DNA of 64,000 nucleotides, taken from assembly GCA_022844205.1 (NCBI GenBank), contig JALHMF010000004.1, positions 116,979-180,978 on the forward strand, in the 5' to 3' direction. The notes under the pieces were generated by a model. The model worked only from the letters and a program-made list of their open reading frames with translations. It had not been told where the DNA came from and did no database searches. Positions 17,204 to 26,888 of the stretch are shown piece by piece. Position 1 is the stretch's first letter. The number at the start of each line of letters is the position of its first letter. The stretch is from Xanthobacteraceae bacterium. GTDB lineage: Bacteria > Pseudomonadota > Alphaproteobacteria > Rhizobiales > Xanthobacteraceae. A program made the position numbers and the translations under genes.

Positions 17204-18763
17204 ATGGCCGCGCCCGCCCACGACAAGATTCTCATCGTCGATTTCGGCTCGCAGGTGACTCAGCTCATCGCCCGCCGTGTGCGCGAGGAGGGCGTCTACT
17301 CGGAGATCGTTCCGTTCCAGCAGGCCGAGGCTGCCTTTGAAAAAATGCAGCCGAAGGGCGTGATCCTGTCCGGCGGACCGGAGTCGGTTCACGAGGCGGG
17401 CTCGCCCCGCGCGCCGCAGTCCATTTTCGATTCCGGCGTGCCGGTGCTCGGCATCTGCTACGGGCAGATGACCATGGCCGCCCAGCTCGGCGGTACGGTT
17501 GAGGGCGGTCATCATCGCGAGTTCGGCCGTGCCGACGTCGAGGTGAAGGCGCCGAGCGGCCTGTTCGAATCCGCGTGGAAGGTCGGCGAAAAGCACCCGG
17601 TCTGGATGAGCCACGGCGACCGCATCACCAGGATGCCGCCGGGCTTCGTGGTGGCGGGCGTTTCCCCGAACGCGCCCTTCGCCGTCATCCAGGACGAGAA
17701 GCGGAAATATTACGGGCTGATGTTTCATCCGGAAGTCGTCCACACCCCGGACGGCGCCAAGCTGATCCGCAATTTCGTGCGCAAGATCGCGGGCGCCAAA
17801 GGCGACTGGACCATGCGCGCCTTCAAGGACGAATCCATCGACAAGATCCGTCGCCAAGTTGGCAAGGGCCGGGTGCTCTGTGGTTTGTCGGGTGGCGTCG
17901 ATTCCGCCGTCGCCGCCGTGCTGCTGCACGAAGCCATCGGCGAGCAACTCGTGTGCGTGCTCGTGGATCACGGCCTGATGCGGCTCGGCGAGGCGCAGCA
18001 GGTGGTGACGCTGTTCCGCGAGAGCTACAACATTCCGCTCGTGCATGTGGACGCTTCGAAATTGTTTCTGGAAAAGCTTGCCGGTGTCACCGACCCGGAA
18101 GTGAAGCGGAAGACCATCGGCAAATTGTTCATCGACGTGTTCGAGCTTGAGGCGAAGAAAATCGGCAAGGTCGAGTTTCTGGCGCAGGGCACGCTCTATC
18201 CAGACGTGATCGAAAGCGTGTCCTTCACCGGCGGTCCGTCCGTCACCATCAAATCGCATCACAATGTCGGCGGCTTGCCGGAGCGGATGAATCTGAAACT
18301 GGTGGAGCCGCTGCGCGAACTGTTCAAGGATGAAGTGCGCGTGCTCGGCCGCGAGCTGGGCCTGCCGGAAGGCTTCGTCGGGCGCCATCCGTTTCCGGGC
18401 CCGGGCCTCGCGATCCGCGTGCCCGGCGACATCACCAAGGAGAAGCTGGATATTCTCCGCCTCGCCGACGAAATCTATCTGGAGGAAATCCGCCGCACCG
18501 GCCTCTACAATGAAATCTGGCAGGCGTTCGCCGTCTTGTTGCCAGTGAAAACCGTCGGCGTCATGGGCGACGGCCGCACCTATGAATATGTGGTGGCGCT
18601 GCGCGCGGTCACGTCGGTCGACGGCATGACCGCCGATTTCTATCCCTACGAGATGAGTTTCCTCGGCCGCGTCGCCACCCGCATCATCAACGAAGTGCGC
18701 GGCGTCAATCGTGTGGTGTATGACGTGACTTCGAAGCCGCCGGGAACGATTGAGTGGGAGTGA
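17204..18763 (+). CDS. guaA: GMP synthase (glutamine-hydrolysing)
   Basis: 519 residues from the ATG at 17204 (a GTG three codons upstream is also in frame). The glutamine amidotransferase domain starts [20 protein letters not shown] and contains the nucleophile motif [17 protein letters not shown] and the partner HPEVVHT. The ATP-pyrophosphatase domain carries the PP-loop [23 protein letters not shown]. The C-terminal dimerisation domain has [16 protein letters not shown] and ends in the usual [10 protein letters not shown]. It converts XMP to GMP with glutamine and ATP, following GuaB encoded upstream. Confidence 0.97.
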   Translation: MAAPAHDKILIVDFGSQVTQLIARRVREEGVYSEIVPFQQAEAAFEKMQPKGVILSGGPESVHEAGSPRAPQSIFDSGVPVLGICYGQMTMAAQLGGTVEGGHHREFGRADVEVKAPSGLFESAWKVGEKHPVWMSHGDRITRMPPGFVVAGVSPNAPFAVIQDEKRKYYGLMFHPEVVHTPDGAKLIRNFVRKIAGAKGDWTMRAFKDESIDKIRRQVGKGRVLCGLSGGVDSAVAAVLLHEAIGEQLVCVLVDHGLMRLGEAQQVVTLFRESYNIPLVHVDASKLFLEKLAGVTDPEVKRKTIGKLFIDVFELEAKKIGKVEFLAQGTLYPDVIESVSFTGGPSVTIKSHHNVGGLPERMNLKLVEPLRELFKDEVRVLGRELGLPEGFVGRHPFPGPGLAIRVPGDITKEKLDILRLADEIYLEEIRRTGLYNEIWQAFAVLLPVKTVGVMGDGRTYEYVVALRAVTSVDGMTADFYPYEMSFLGRVATRIINEVRGVNRVVYDVTSKPPGTIEWE

Positions 18764-18790
18764 GTGCCGCTGGCGAGCGCGATCAAGTAT

Positions 18791-19891
18791 TCACCATTGA
18801 TCGATAACCGCATCAACCGGACGTCTTGGCGACATCGGCAAAGCCGGTCCATATCCGAAGCGCATGACGATATCCGGGCGGCGTCCCGGCATTCCAACCA
18901 GAGCGGCAAGTTCCGGACGTAAGCCCGCAACCTCCACCGGCTGATTGATAAAGGCGCTCTTCATGCCGAGCGCCGTCGCCTGCAAGGCAAAACGCTGGCA
19001 AGCGCGGCCCACGCGTATCCAGTGCGCCGGGTCGGCTTGCACGGCCGAGAAGACCGCCACTCCCGACGAAGAGTTAATCTGCCGGGCATATTTTTCGTTC
19101 TCGGCGGCGGGCCGAAACGCCAGTTCGAACATGCGCGCGCCCAGCCAGGTCGGCAACACGGGATTGCCGGTTGTGGCGCTATAAAGACCATCTCCACTCT
19201 TCAGCGCCGCGCGCGGATTAAAACGAATCCAGCGTTTCAACTCAGCCACGAAGGCAGAATCCGACATCTGTGCATTATTGCCGGAGATCACGAGATCACG
19301 CACAAGATCGATCCGGGCGCGATTTGTGATCAGCACCAAGTCAACGCCCGGCGTCTTTGACTCGACTTCGAGCTGCACAAGCTGGCCCCTGAGCGCAGGC
19401 CGGGCGTCATATTCCGCCCGTGTCGATTGCCGCAGCGGAATTGCTTCGTACAAAGGCGAGCGCCACTCGGCGCCGTTGGTAAAATCGAAAATCACCTTGC
19501 CGCCGTTCGCTGGGTCAAACCGGGGTTCGCCCAACATGCCATGAGCCCTGGCGGCCAATGCGAGATTTTCCGCGGCACATCCAAGGCTGACATAGAGATG
19601 ATGGTCGTCCGGATCGACCGCCGGCGTGCGTCGTGTGAAATCCGGCAGAATCTGGATTGATTTCTCGGAAATCCGAAAACGCCAAGGCTGCGTGTTGTGG
19701 CTATTGGCGGCTAAGGTTGCGTAGCGCACGATCTCTGTGAGATTCGGCTTCGGGCCTAGCGGCGCACGCAGGGGCGCGATTCCCTCATCGTAGCTGGCGG
19801 AGGTGCCCATCTGGAAGAAGCTGTTCGCAATCCAGCCGCCGCCCGCAGCCAGCGCCGCGCCGCTGCCCAGAAGGAAGATTCGCCGCTGCAT
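18791..19891 (-). CDS. Tat-exported nitroreductase-like (Acg-type) FMN protein
   Basis: 366 residues from the ATG at 19889-19891 with GAGAAAACC upstream. The N-terminus MQRRIFLLGSGAALAAGGG is a twin-arginine signal. The mature protein begins a nitroreductase-like fold (LTEIVRYATLAANSHNTQPWRFRI, the FMN-binding SHNTQPW motif) and repeats it in the second half (VGRACQRFALQATALGMKSAFINQPVEV), matching the Acg/two-domain nitroreductases whose real activity is unclear; some only bind flavin. Export in the folded state via Tat is consistent with a cofactor. It is divergent from the ArsC-like gene and separated from guaA by 27 bases tail to tail. Confidence 0.82.
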   Translation of the reverse strand: MQRRIFLLGSGAALAAGGGWIANSFFQMGTSASYDEGIAPLRAPLGPKPNLTEIVRYATLAANSHNTQPWRFRISEKSIQILPDFTRRTPAVDPDDHHLYVSLGCAAENLALAARAHGMLGEPRFDPANGGKVIFDFTNGAEWRSPLYEAIPLRQSTRAEYDARPALRGQLVQLEVESKTPGVDLVLITNRARIDLVRDLVISGNNAQMSDSAFVAELKRWIRFNPRAALKSGDGLYSATTGNPVLPTWLGARMFELAFRPAAENEKYARQINSSSGVAVFSAVQADPAHWIRVGRACQRFALQATALGMKSAFINQPVEVAGLRPELAALVGMPGRRPDIVMRFGYGPALPMSPRRPVDAVIDQW

Positions 19892-19981
19892 GGTTTTCTC
19901 TAAATGATTCGTTCCCGTTCCCCAGTTTCGTGGGCAACGGTGCAGTTTCAATATCCCATGGCGGCGTGATAATTTCCATAC

Positions 19982-20338
19982 ATGCCCGTCACCCTCTACG
20001 GCATCAAAAACTGCGACACGATGAAGAAGGCGCGGACTTTTCTGGACAAACAGGGCGTCGACTACAAATTCCACGATTACAAGACGGCCGGCATCGAACG
20101 CGCGATGCTGGAACAATGGTCGAAGAAACTCGGCTGGGAAACGCTGCTCAATCGCCCGGGGACTACCTTCCGTAAGCTGCCCGACCTGGAAAAAGAAGGC
20201 CTCACCGAAAAGAAGGCGATTGCGCTGATGCTGGCGCAGCCTTCGATGATCAGGCGACCGGTGCTGGAGCTTTCCGGCGGCAGGCTGCTCGTCGGCTTCG
20301 ACCCCGGCGCCTACAAGGCCGCGCTTTCAAAACGCTGA
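19982..20338 (+). CDS. ArsC/Spx-family (YffB-like) glutathione-dependent reductase-like protein
   Basis: 118 residues. A thioredoxin-like start TLYGIKNCDTMKKARTFLDKQGVDYKFHDYKTAGI carries the single N-terminal Cys followed by D-T, the YffB pattern, rather than the arsenate reductase CX5R context. Later segments TTFRKLPDLEKEGLTEKKAIALMLAQPSMIRRPVLE and the closing GGRLLVGFDPGAYKAAL fit the family, including the cis-Pro region RRPV. The physiological substrate of YffB-type proteins is not established. It is divergent from the Tat nitroreductase gene. Confidence 0.85.
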   Translation: MPVTLYGIKNCDTMKKARTFLDKQGVDYKFHDYKTAGIERAMLEQWSKKLGWETLLNRPGTTFRKLPDLEKEGLTEKKAIALMLAQPSMIRRPVLELSGGRLLVGFDPGAYKAALSKR

Positions 20339-20360
20339 ACCCTAAATCTGACGCAGATTC

Positions 20361-21269
20361 TCAACGCAAATTTCTGGGCAGCGCATTGTGCACGTCCGTC
20401 GCCGCGATGGCGGCCTGGCCGGTGGCGACGCTGAGCTGGTGCAGGTCCGTGGTCACGTCGCCGATCGCATACAAGCCCGGCACCGAAGTGCGCTGGTGGT
20501 CGTCGGCGTAGAGACAGCCTTCGTCGTTGCATTTCGCCCCAAGAGTGATGGCGAGATCGGAACGCACATCGGCGCCCATCGCGGGATAGAGCGTATCGAC
20601 CTCAAGCCGCGCACCGCTTTCCATGTGCGCGATGGTGCTGTCCTTCGTTACTTCCAGCCGTGCCACCACGTCGTCCGGCAATTCGATGCCCGCCTCAGTG
20701 AGCGCCTTTGCATCGCCCGCTTCGGGCTTCGCCCGGTCCAGCGGCAGCACCACGATCCTGCTGGAATAGGTGCGGAGGAAAAGCGCCTTCCTGCAAATCT
20801 GATCGACCGGCCCGATCACGCCGATCACCTGATCCATCGCCTCATAGCCGTCGCAGATCGGGCAGAAGCGAACTTCGCCGCGTTCGATCAGTTCCCAGAG
20901 CATCGGCAGTTTCGGCTTGTGATCGACAATGCCGGTGGCGATGATGACTTTCGGCGCGCGGATTTCGGCGGCTTCGGTGCGCGCGAGAAACCCCTGACGA
21001 TCCTGCTCCAGCGCATCGACCTTCGCGCTCAGGAAATGGGCGCCGTAACGCTCCGCCTGCGCGCGCAGCCGCTTTAAAAGTTCGAGGCCGTTAATGCCGG
21101 CGAAGCCGGGATAGTTGTGCGATTCCGGAATCAGCGCCGCCCGGCTCGCCCCGCTGTCCACCACGAGCACATGGCGCCGGAAGCGCGCGAGGTAAATCGC
21201 GGCCGTGAGCCCGGCCGGTCCGCCGCCGACAATCAGGCAATCCACTTCACGGGGCGTTTGGCTTGGCAT
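20361..21269 (-). CDS. Thioredoxin-reductase-like NAD(P)/FAD flavoprotein
   Basis: 302 residues from the ATG at 21267-21269, preferred to an ATG five codons upstream because AAGGAATC lies just before it. FAD motif [31 protein letters not shown]; redox-type motif [15 protein letters not shown] (CxxC as in thioredoxin reductase's CATCDG); C-terminal [31 protein letters not shown]. The NADPH dinucleotide motif after the CxxC is degenerate ([18 protein letters not shown], lacking GxGxxG), so it is probably not a normal thioredoxin reductase. It may be a thioredoxin-fold oxidase-like relative as found in dithiol biosynthesis clusters. The partner is unknown. Confidence 0.8.
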   Translation of the reverse strand: MPSQTPREVDCLIVGGGPAGLTAAIYLARFRRHVLVVDSGASRAALIPESHNYPGFAGINGLELLKRLRAQAERYGAHFLSAKVDALEQDRQGFLARTEAAEIRAPKVIIATGIVDHKPKLPMLWELIERGEVRFCPICDGYEAMDQVIGVIGPVDQICRKALFLRTYSSRIVVLPLDRAKPEAGDAKALTEAGIELPDDVVARLEVTKDSTIAHMESGARLEVDTLYPAMGADVRSDLAITLGAKCNDEGCLYADDHQRTSVPGLYAIGDVTTDLHQLSVATGQAAIAATDVHNALPRNLR

Positions 21270-21436
21270 GATTCCTTCCGGCATTCAGCGCAGCGCGAGG
21301 ATGAAACAAATCGCTGCAACTATCGACGCCGCCGTGCGGATATGGTTCCGGCGATGGCGGAGCAGAATGCCGCCGGGAAGGTGAACCAGTAAGGCAACAT
21401 CTTGATCTCGCCGCCGAATTGGCCCACATCCAGCCC

Positions 21437-23053
21437 ATGCACGAGCCTCTTCGCCCGGACACGCCTGCAAAGGCGGCTTCGCCCTTCGCCACGGAAGTGG
21501 CGCGGAGGCGCACGTTTGCGATCATTTCGCATCCGGACGCGGGCAAGACGACGCTCACCGAAAAGCTGCTGCTGTTCGGCGGCGCGATCAATCTCGCGGG
21601 GCAGGTCAAGGCAAAGAAAAACCGCCGCAGCACGCGCTCGGACTGGATGGCGATCGAGCGCGAGCGCGGGATTTCCGTCGTCACCTCGGTGATGACCTTC
21701 GAGTTCGGCGGGCTGGTGTTCAACCTGCTCGACACGCCGGGCCACGAGGACTTCTCCGAGGACACCTACCGCACGCTCACGGCCGTCGATTCCGCCGTCA
21801 TGGTGATCGACGCCGCCAAGGGCATCGAGGCGCGCACCCGAAAGCTATTCGAGGTCTGTCGCCTGCGCGATATTCCGATCGTCACCTTCATTAACAAGAT
21901 GGACCGCGAAAGCCGCGACCCGTTCGAGATTCTAGACGAGATCGAAAAAACGCTGGCGCTCGACGCGGCTCCGGTGACGTGGCCGATCGGACAGGGCCGC
22001 GATTTCGCCGGCACGGTGGAACTGGCGACCGGCGGCGTTCGCCGCCTCGAAGCGGACGCCAACGCGCCGCGCGAAAAAATGACGCCCTCCCAGATGGCGG
22101 CCCTTTCCGGCGTCTACTCCACCGGCTTCGAGGAGGAACTCGCACTCGCCCGGGACGGCTGCAAGAAATTCGATCTGAAGGCGTTTCGCGAGGGCCATCT
22201 GACGCCGGTGTTTTTCGGAAGTGCGTTGAAAAATTTCGGCGTGCGCGATTTGCTGGAAGCGCTCGGCGATTATGCGCCAGCACCCCGCGCGCAGGATGCC
22301 GACAAGCGCCGCGTGGAGGCGACGGAGGAAAAATTGTCCGCTTTCGTCTTCAAGGTGCAGGCTAACATGGACCCGAACCACCGCGACCGCATTGCCTTCG
22401 CGCGGCTTTGCTCGGGCAAGCTCTCGCGCGGCATGAAGGTGAAAGTCGCTCGCACCGAGAAGATGATGTCGTTGAACTCGCCGCAGTTCTTTTTCGCGAA
22501 CGAGCGCGCGACTGCCGACGAGGCCTATGCGGGCGATGTGGTGGGAATCCCCAACCACGGCGTGCTGCGCATCGGCGACACGCTCACCGAAGGTGAGAAC
22601 ATCAATTTCATGGGCGTGCCGAGCTTCGCGCCGGAGATCATCCGGCGCGTGAAGCTCGCCGATCCGATGAAAGCAAAGAAATTGAAGGAAGCGCTCCAGC
22701 AGCTCGCCGAGGAAGGTGTCGTGCAGGTTTTCAGCCCGCTCGACGGCGCGCCCGCCCTCGTCGGCGTGGTCGGCCCCTTGCAGCTCGACGTGCTGAAGGC
22801 GCGGCTCGACGCGGAATACGGGCTCGAGATCGGTCTGGAGCAGAGCGAGTTCGAGGTTGCGCGCTGGATTTCCTGCGCCGACCGCAAAAAGCTCGATGCG
22901 TTCATCCAGTCGAAATATTCGTCCGTTGCCTCGGACCTCGACGGCGACCCGGTGTTTCTTGCCCGCAGCGCGTTCGACCTCGACTATACGCGCGAGCGCA
23001 CGCAGGATATCTCGTTCGCCGACATCAAGGACGTGAAGAAGACGGCGGGCTAA
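21437..23053 (+). CDS. prfC: Peptide chain release factor 3
   Basis: 538 residues from the ATG at 21437 (a TTG six codons upstream is in frame). Translational GTPase: G1 FAIISHPDAGKTTLTEKLLLFGGA, switch I RSDWMAIERERGISV, G3 LLDTPGHEDFSEDTYRTL, G4 FINKMDRESRDPFEILDE. The RF3-specific segment EYGLEIGLEQSEFEVARWI is near the C-terminus. RF3 recycles RF1/RF2 from the ribosome after peptide release. The length matches the family (about 530). It is followed directly by a GAA-loop palindromic repeat pair. Confidence 0.95.
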   Translation: MHEPLRPDTPAKAASPFATEVARRRTFAIISHPDAGKTTLTEKLLLFGGAINLAGQVKAKKNRRSTRSDWMAIERERGISVVTSVMTFEFGGLVFNLLDTPGHEDFSEDTYRTLTAVDSAVMVIDAAKGIEARTRKLFEVCRLRDIPIVTFINKMDRESRDPFEILDEIEKTLALDAAPVTWPIGQGRDFAGTVELATGGVRRLEADANAPREKMTPSQMAALSGVYSTGFEEELALARDGCKKFDLKAFREGHLTPVFFGSALKNFGVRDLLEALGDYAPAPRAQDADKRRVEATEEKLSAFVFKVQANMDPNHRDRIAFARLCSGKLSRGMKVKVARTEKMMSLNSPQFFFANERATADEAYAGDVVGIPNHGVLRIGDTLTEGENINFMGVPSFAPEIIRRVKLADPMKAKKLKEALQQLAEEGVVQVFSPLDGAPALVGVVGPLQLDVLKARLDAEYGLEIGLEQSEFEVARWISCADRKKLDAFIQSKYSSVASDLDGDPVFLARSAFDLDYTRERTQDISFADIKDVKKTAG

Positions 23054-23070
23054 ATTCCTCGGCTATGGGC

Positions 23071-23179
23071 CGTCACCCTGAGGTGCGAGTGGCGAAGCCG
23101 CGAGCCTCGAAGGGTGACGTTCCCGGCCGTTCATCCTTCGAGGCTCGGCGCTATCGCGCCTCGCACCTCAGGATGACGG
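23071..23179. repeat. Palindromic intergenic repeat pair (CTCGAAGG family), copy 1
   Basis: Two imperfect palindromes in inverted arrangement. Unit one (23071-23119) runs from GTCACCCTGAGGTGCGAG to AGCCTCGAAGGGTGAC. Unit two (23131-23179) runs from TCATCCTTCGAGGCTCG to CTCGCACCTCAGGATGA. The same sequence pattern recurs at 56280-56384 and 62316-62411. Located between the stops of prfC and the convergent GGDEF-EAL gene, it can form strong hairpins and may end transcription on both sides. Confidence 0.85.
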
Positions 23180-23198
23180 AACGAGCGTTTCGTGTAAC

Positions 23199-25187
23199 TC
23201 ACCCCCGCAGCGATTGCCGCGGCAATTCCTTGACCGGCAACTGCACCACATTCTTCGGCATGGTTTTCTGGAAATCCGCGAGGATTGCGCCCGCAAGCTC
23301 CGTTTCCGGCATCGGCCTGCCGAACAGGAATCCCTGCACGTGGTCGCAATCCACCTTGCGCAGGAATTTCCGCTGACTTTCGTTCTCGACGCCTTCGGCG
23401 GTGACCTTCAGGTTGAGCGTGTGGCCGAGCGCCACGATGGTGCTGACGATTTTTTCCATGTTCTGCTGTTTGCCGCCGAGCCCGTCGATGAAGCTGCGGT
23501 CGATCTTGATCGCGTCGAACGGGAAGCGCCACAAATATTGCAAGCTCGAATAGCCGGTGCCGAAATCGTCCATGACGATCCGCACGCCCAATTCCTTCAG
23601 TCGCGACAATTCCTTCAGCACCGCGTCGGCGTCGCTCAGCAGCATGTTCTCGGTGACTTCGAGGGCAAGGCGATTGGGTGCCAGCCCGCCGTCCTTCAGC
23701 GCCCACTCCACCATGCTGGAGACGCGGCTTGCGAGGAATTGCGCGGGCGACAGATTCACCGAGAGCCGCAAATTCTCCGGCCACAAAGCCGCGATCTTGC
23801 AGCCGCGCCGCATCGTCCAGCGCCCGATCACGTCGATCAGGCCCATTTCTTCCGCGAGCGGAATGAACACGGATGGCGGCACGAAACCGCCCTTGCCGTC
23901 GGGCAGGCGCAACAGCGCCTCGAAACCGACCAGGCGATCCTTGCGCAGGCAGACGAGCGGCTGGAAATATAGCTCGAAACTTTCCGTGGCGATCGCATCG
24001 CGGATGGCCTGTTCGACCTCCATGCGCTCGGCGAGTTTCACCGCCATGTCGGGCGTGAAAACCCGCGCGCAATTTCGCCCGTCGTTCTTGGCGCGGTCGA
24101 GCGCAAGTTCTGCGCATTTCAGCAGGCGCGTGACATCGCTGCCATGCTGCGGGGCAAGTGCGGTGCCGATGCTGCCGGAAACTGAAATCTGCTTGCCGTC
24201 GTAGTGGCAGACGCCCGCGATCTCGTCGAGAATGCGGCGTGCAAGCGCTTCGGCGGCCCCTGCGCTGGTCACGTTGGTCTGCAGGATCGCAAAGCTGTCG
24301 CTGCCGAAGCAGGCGGCCATATCGGTCGATCGCGCGACGAAACGCAGCCGCTCGGCCACCTTGCGGATCACATAGTCGCCCGCCTCGCGCCCGTAGGCAT
24401 TGTTGATGTCCTTCAATCGGTCGAGATCGACACAATGGAGTGCAAGCGCGGTTCTGTTCGCCGGCAGCGAGGTGAGCGCGAATCCGAGCGTTTCGAAAAA
24501 ATATTTCCGGTTCGGCAATAGTGTCTGCAGGTCGTGACGGGCGAGGAAGTTGATCTGTTCGTCGGCGCGCGCTTTCTCCTGCGTGCGCCGATACCAGGCG
24601 AAGGCCGGAATGCCGAAGGCGAGGGTGGTAAAGAGGCCGATGGAAAGTGCTGCATAGAAAAACAACGTGCGGTAGTGTTCGCGCTTCTCGGTCTGGTCCA
24701 CATAGGTTCCGACCACCGCGACACGGCGGCCGTTGATTTCCACCGGCACATAGGCTTCGGCGTAGTAGGCCGGATGATAGAACCCGCCTTCCTTCACGGC
24801 GACGGTCGGACTGCCCATCGCCATCGCTTTTGCCGCAGCGGCGTCGTTCAGGCCGAGTTTGCCATCGCCGTATTCGATCAGCTGGCGATGATCGGAAAAG
24901 ACCATCAGGTTTCCGTCGCCGTCGAAAATTTTATAGCGGTAGACATTGCCGACCTGGCGCGCCTGCTCGATGATGGAGAGGCTTTCCGCCGACGGCATTT
25001 CCCCCTGGGCGATCGTCTCGATGTCTTTCAGATTGTTCGCGACGTATTTTGTCCAGCTCTGTCCGGTCGAAACGGCGTCGCGATACAGCAGGTAGTCGAC
25101 GGTGTAGCGCGCGCCGAGCAGCGCAATGGCGCAAAGCGCGAGGAACAGGCTCGCGCTGAGGATCAGTTCCCGGCGGCGTTTCAACAT
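23199..25187 (-). CDS. Membrane GGDEF-EAL c-di-GMP phosphodiesterase (degenerate GGDEF)
   Basis: 662 residues. Two membrane helices (about 8-30 and 175-198) bracket a periplasmic sensor of about 140 residues (YKIFDGDGNLMVFSDH...GFYHPAYYAEAYVPVEINGRRVAVVGTYVDQ). The GGDEF domain follows (residues ~225-385), but its signature reads CFGSDSFAIL, GSDSF in place of GGDEF, so cyclase activity is unlikely. The EAL domain (~400-640) keeps EAL in VGFEALLRL, EVTENMLL, MDDFGTGYSSL, KIDRSFIDGL and TAEGVE, the metal and substrate ligands. It is thus probably a phosphodiesterase, with the GGDEF domain possibly a GTP sensor. Confidence 0.9.
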   Translation of the reverse strand: MLKRRRELILSASLFLALCAIALLGARYTVDYLLYRDAVSTGQSWTKYVANNLKDIETIAQGEMPSAESLSIIEQARQVGNVYRYKIFDGDGNLMVFSDHRQLIEYGDGKLGLNDAAAAKAMAMGSPTVAVKEGGFYHPAYYAEAYVPVEINGRRVAVVGTYVDQTEKREHYRTLFFYAALSIGLFTTLAFGIPAFAWYRRTQEKARADEQINFLARHDLQTLLPNRKYFFETLGFALTSLPANRTALALHCVDLDRLKDINNAYGREAGDYVIRKVAERLRFVARSTDMAACFGSDSFAILQTNVTSAGAAEALARRILDEIAGVCHYDGKQISVSGSIGTALAPQHGSDVTRLLKCAELALDRAKNDGRNCARVFTPDMAVKLAERMEVEQAIRDAIATESFELYFQPLVCLRKDRLVGFEALLRLPDGKGGFVPPSVFIPLAEEMGLIDVIGRWTMRRGCKIAALWPENLRLSVNLSPAQFLASRVSSMVEWALKDGGLAPNRLALEVTENMLLSDADAVLKELSRLKELGVRIVMDDFGTGYSSLQYLWRFPFDAIKIDRSFIDGLGGKQQNMEKIVSTIVALGHTLNLKVTAEGVENESQRKFLRKVDCDHVQGFLFGRPMPETELAGAILADFQKTMPKNVVQLPVKELPRQSLRG

Positions 25188-25366
25188 CCGCCGATTGAAT
25201 ACGAAAAAGATTGCTACCGGCTTATCGGATCGTGAGAACTGTCTCGATCCGGGAAAGCATGTTTTTCACCGGCACACTGCGATGCTTAAGCGCGGATGAA
25301 CGCGCCCGTGACAAGTGTATCGAAACGGGCTTAGCTTCCCGCGCAACGCCAGCAGGAAAGCCAGCC

Positions 25367-25945
25367 ATGACCTTGATGCTCGCAGGCCTCGTCCTTTTTC
25401 TCGGAACGCACGCCTTCACCACCTTGCGCGACCAGCGCGCGTCGCTGCTCGCGAAGCTCGGTATGGGGCCCTACAAGATCGCCTATTCGCTGGTGGCACT
25501 CGCCGGCCTGCTGATGACGGCTTACGGCTACGGCGCCTGGCGCGCGGCGGGTCCGGCGATCCTGTACACGCCACCGACCGGACTCCGTCACCTTGCGCTG
25601 CTGCTGATGCTGTTTGCGAGCATCATGCTGGTTTCGGCCTTTGCGCCGGGCCGGATCAAGACCGCGCTCAAGCATCCGATGCTCGCATCCGTGAAGACCT
25701 GGGCACTCGCCCATCTGCTCGCGAACGGCGATGCCGCGACAGTCGTGTTGTCGCTCGCCTTTCTCGCCTGGGCGGTTTATGCGCGCATCACGTTGAAACG
25801 GCGCGAGGAAGCGCATCGTGCGCCCCTGACGCCGCCCGGCTGGAAGGGCGATACGATCGCGCTCGCCGGCGGTCTGGCGGTCTATGTCTTTCTCGCCTAT
25901 GTGTTCCACCTATACGTCGTTGGGGTGCCGGTCATGCCGGCCTGA
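25367..25945 (+). CDS. NnrU-family membrane protein
   Basis: 192 residues from the ATG at 25367, with AGGAAAG upstream. The first helix contains LVLFLGTHAFTTLRDQRASLLAKLGMGPYKIAYSL, the NnrU signature (conserved G-x-H and the R-x-x-L-x-x-x-x-G motif). Further helices are LVALAGLLMTAYGYGAW, LALLLMLFASIMLVSAF, ATVVLSLAFLAWAVY and TIALAGGLAVYVFLAYVFHLYVVG. NnrU was named from nitrite/NO reductase clusters, and related MnrU proteins occur elsewhere; no denitrification genes are here, so the role is open. panB starts 6 bases after its stop. Confidence 0.85.
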   Translation: MTLMLAGLVLFLGTHAFTTLRDQRASLLAKLGMGPYKIAYSLVALAGLLMTAYGYGAWRAAGPAILYTPPTGLRHLALLLMLFASIMLVSAFAPGRIKTALKHPMLASVKTWALAHLLANGDAATVVLSLAFLAWAVYARITLKRREEAHRAPLTPPGWKGDTIALAGGLAVYVFLAYVFHLYVVGVPVMPA

Positions 25946-25951
25946 GGAAAC

Positions 25952-26782
25952 ATGAGCCAGCACAACGAAGCCGAAATCCGCCGCATCACGGCGCCCGACA
26001 TCCGCGCGCGCAAGGGCGGCGATCCGATCGTTTCGCTCACCTCCTATCACGCGCACACCGCGCGGCTGCTCGACAACTATGTCGATGTGATTCTCGTCGG
26101 CGACAGCCTCGGCATGGTGATGCACGGGATGGAAACGACCGTGCCGGTGACGCTCGACATGATGATCCTGCAGGGGCGGGCGGTGATGCGCGGCTCTAAA
26201 CGCGCGCTCGTCGTTGTCGACATGCCTTTCGGCAGCTACGAAGAGAGTCCAGAACAGGCCTTCCGTAATGCCGTGCGCGTGCTGAAGGAAACGCAGGCGG
26301 GTGCCATCAAGGTGGAAGGCGGCGTTCGCCTCGCGGAGACGATCAAGTTTCTCACCGGGCGCGGCGTGCCCGTGATGGGCCATATCGGCATGACGCCGCA
26401 GTCGATCAACACGCTCGGCTCGTTCAAGGCGCTCGCCCGCGACGAGGCCGAATGGGGGCCGTTCCTCGACGACGCCCGCGCGGTGGCGCAGGCCGGTGCC
26501 TTCTCCGTCGTGGTGGAAGCGGTGGCGGAGCCGCTCGCCCGCCGCATTACGGCGGAAATCCCGATCCCGACCATCGGCATCGGCGCCTCGCCCGCCTGTG
26601 ACGGCCAGATTCTGGTGCTGGAGGACATGCTCGGCCTCTCGCCGAAGGTGCCAAAATTCGTGAAGCAGTACGGCAATCTCGCCGCCGGCATCGAGGAATC
26701 GATCAAGGCGTTTGCCGCCGAGGTGCGCAGCCGCGAGTTCCCGGCCACCGCCCACGTTTACCAGTTGCGCCGGAAGCCCTGA
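25952..26782 (+). CDS. panB: 3-methyl-2-oxobutanoate hydroxymethyltransferase
   Basis: 276 residues. The TIM-barrel ketopantoate hydroxymethyltransferase signature is clear: [48 protein letters not shown] (metal-binding Asp in GDSLG), [34 protein letters not shown], and the catalytic-Glu region [46 protein letters not shown]. It makes ketopantoate from 2-oxoisovalerate and methylene-tetrahydrofolate, the first step to pantothenate. panC is not adjacent. GAGGAAAC precedes the start and it is coupled to nnrU by a 6-base gap. Confidence 0.96.
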   Translation: MSQHNEAEIRRITAPDIRARKGGDPIVSLTSYHAHTARLLDNYVDVILVGDSLGMVMHGMETTVPVTLDMMILQGRAVMRGSKRALVVVDMPFGSYEESPEQAFRNAVRVLKETQAGAIKVEGGVRLAETIKFLTGRGVPVMGHIGMTPQSINTLGSFKALARDEAEWGPFLDDARAVAQAGAFSVVVEAVAEPLARRITAEIPIPTIGIGASPACDGQILVLEDMLGLSPKVPKFVKQYGNLAAGIEESIKAFAAEVRSREFPATAHVYQLRRKP

Positions 26783-26888
26783 AAATACAGGCACTTGGAC
26801 GGATTGGGCGTTTGCCACGATCCGTCCATATCTTTATCCTACGCCCCTAGGCAATCGAGCCGCTTGGGGCGGCTGATCCGGGAAATCC

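Noticed and set aside
17141-18388. 415-codon open frame on the minus strand opposite guaA
   Set aside because: Composition is typical of antisense of a G+C-rich gene and there is no domain or ribosome binding site. guaA is complete on the other strand.
26797-26827. Inverted repeat GGACGGAT / ATCCGTCC after panB
   Set aside because: An 8-bp stem with a 15-base loop and no T run is weak as a terminator, and there is no other evidence for a site.
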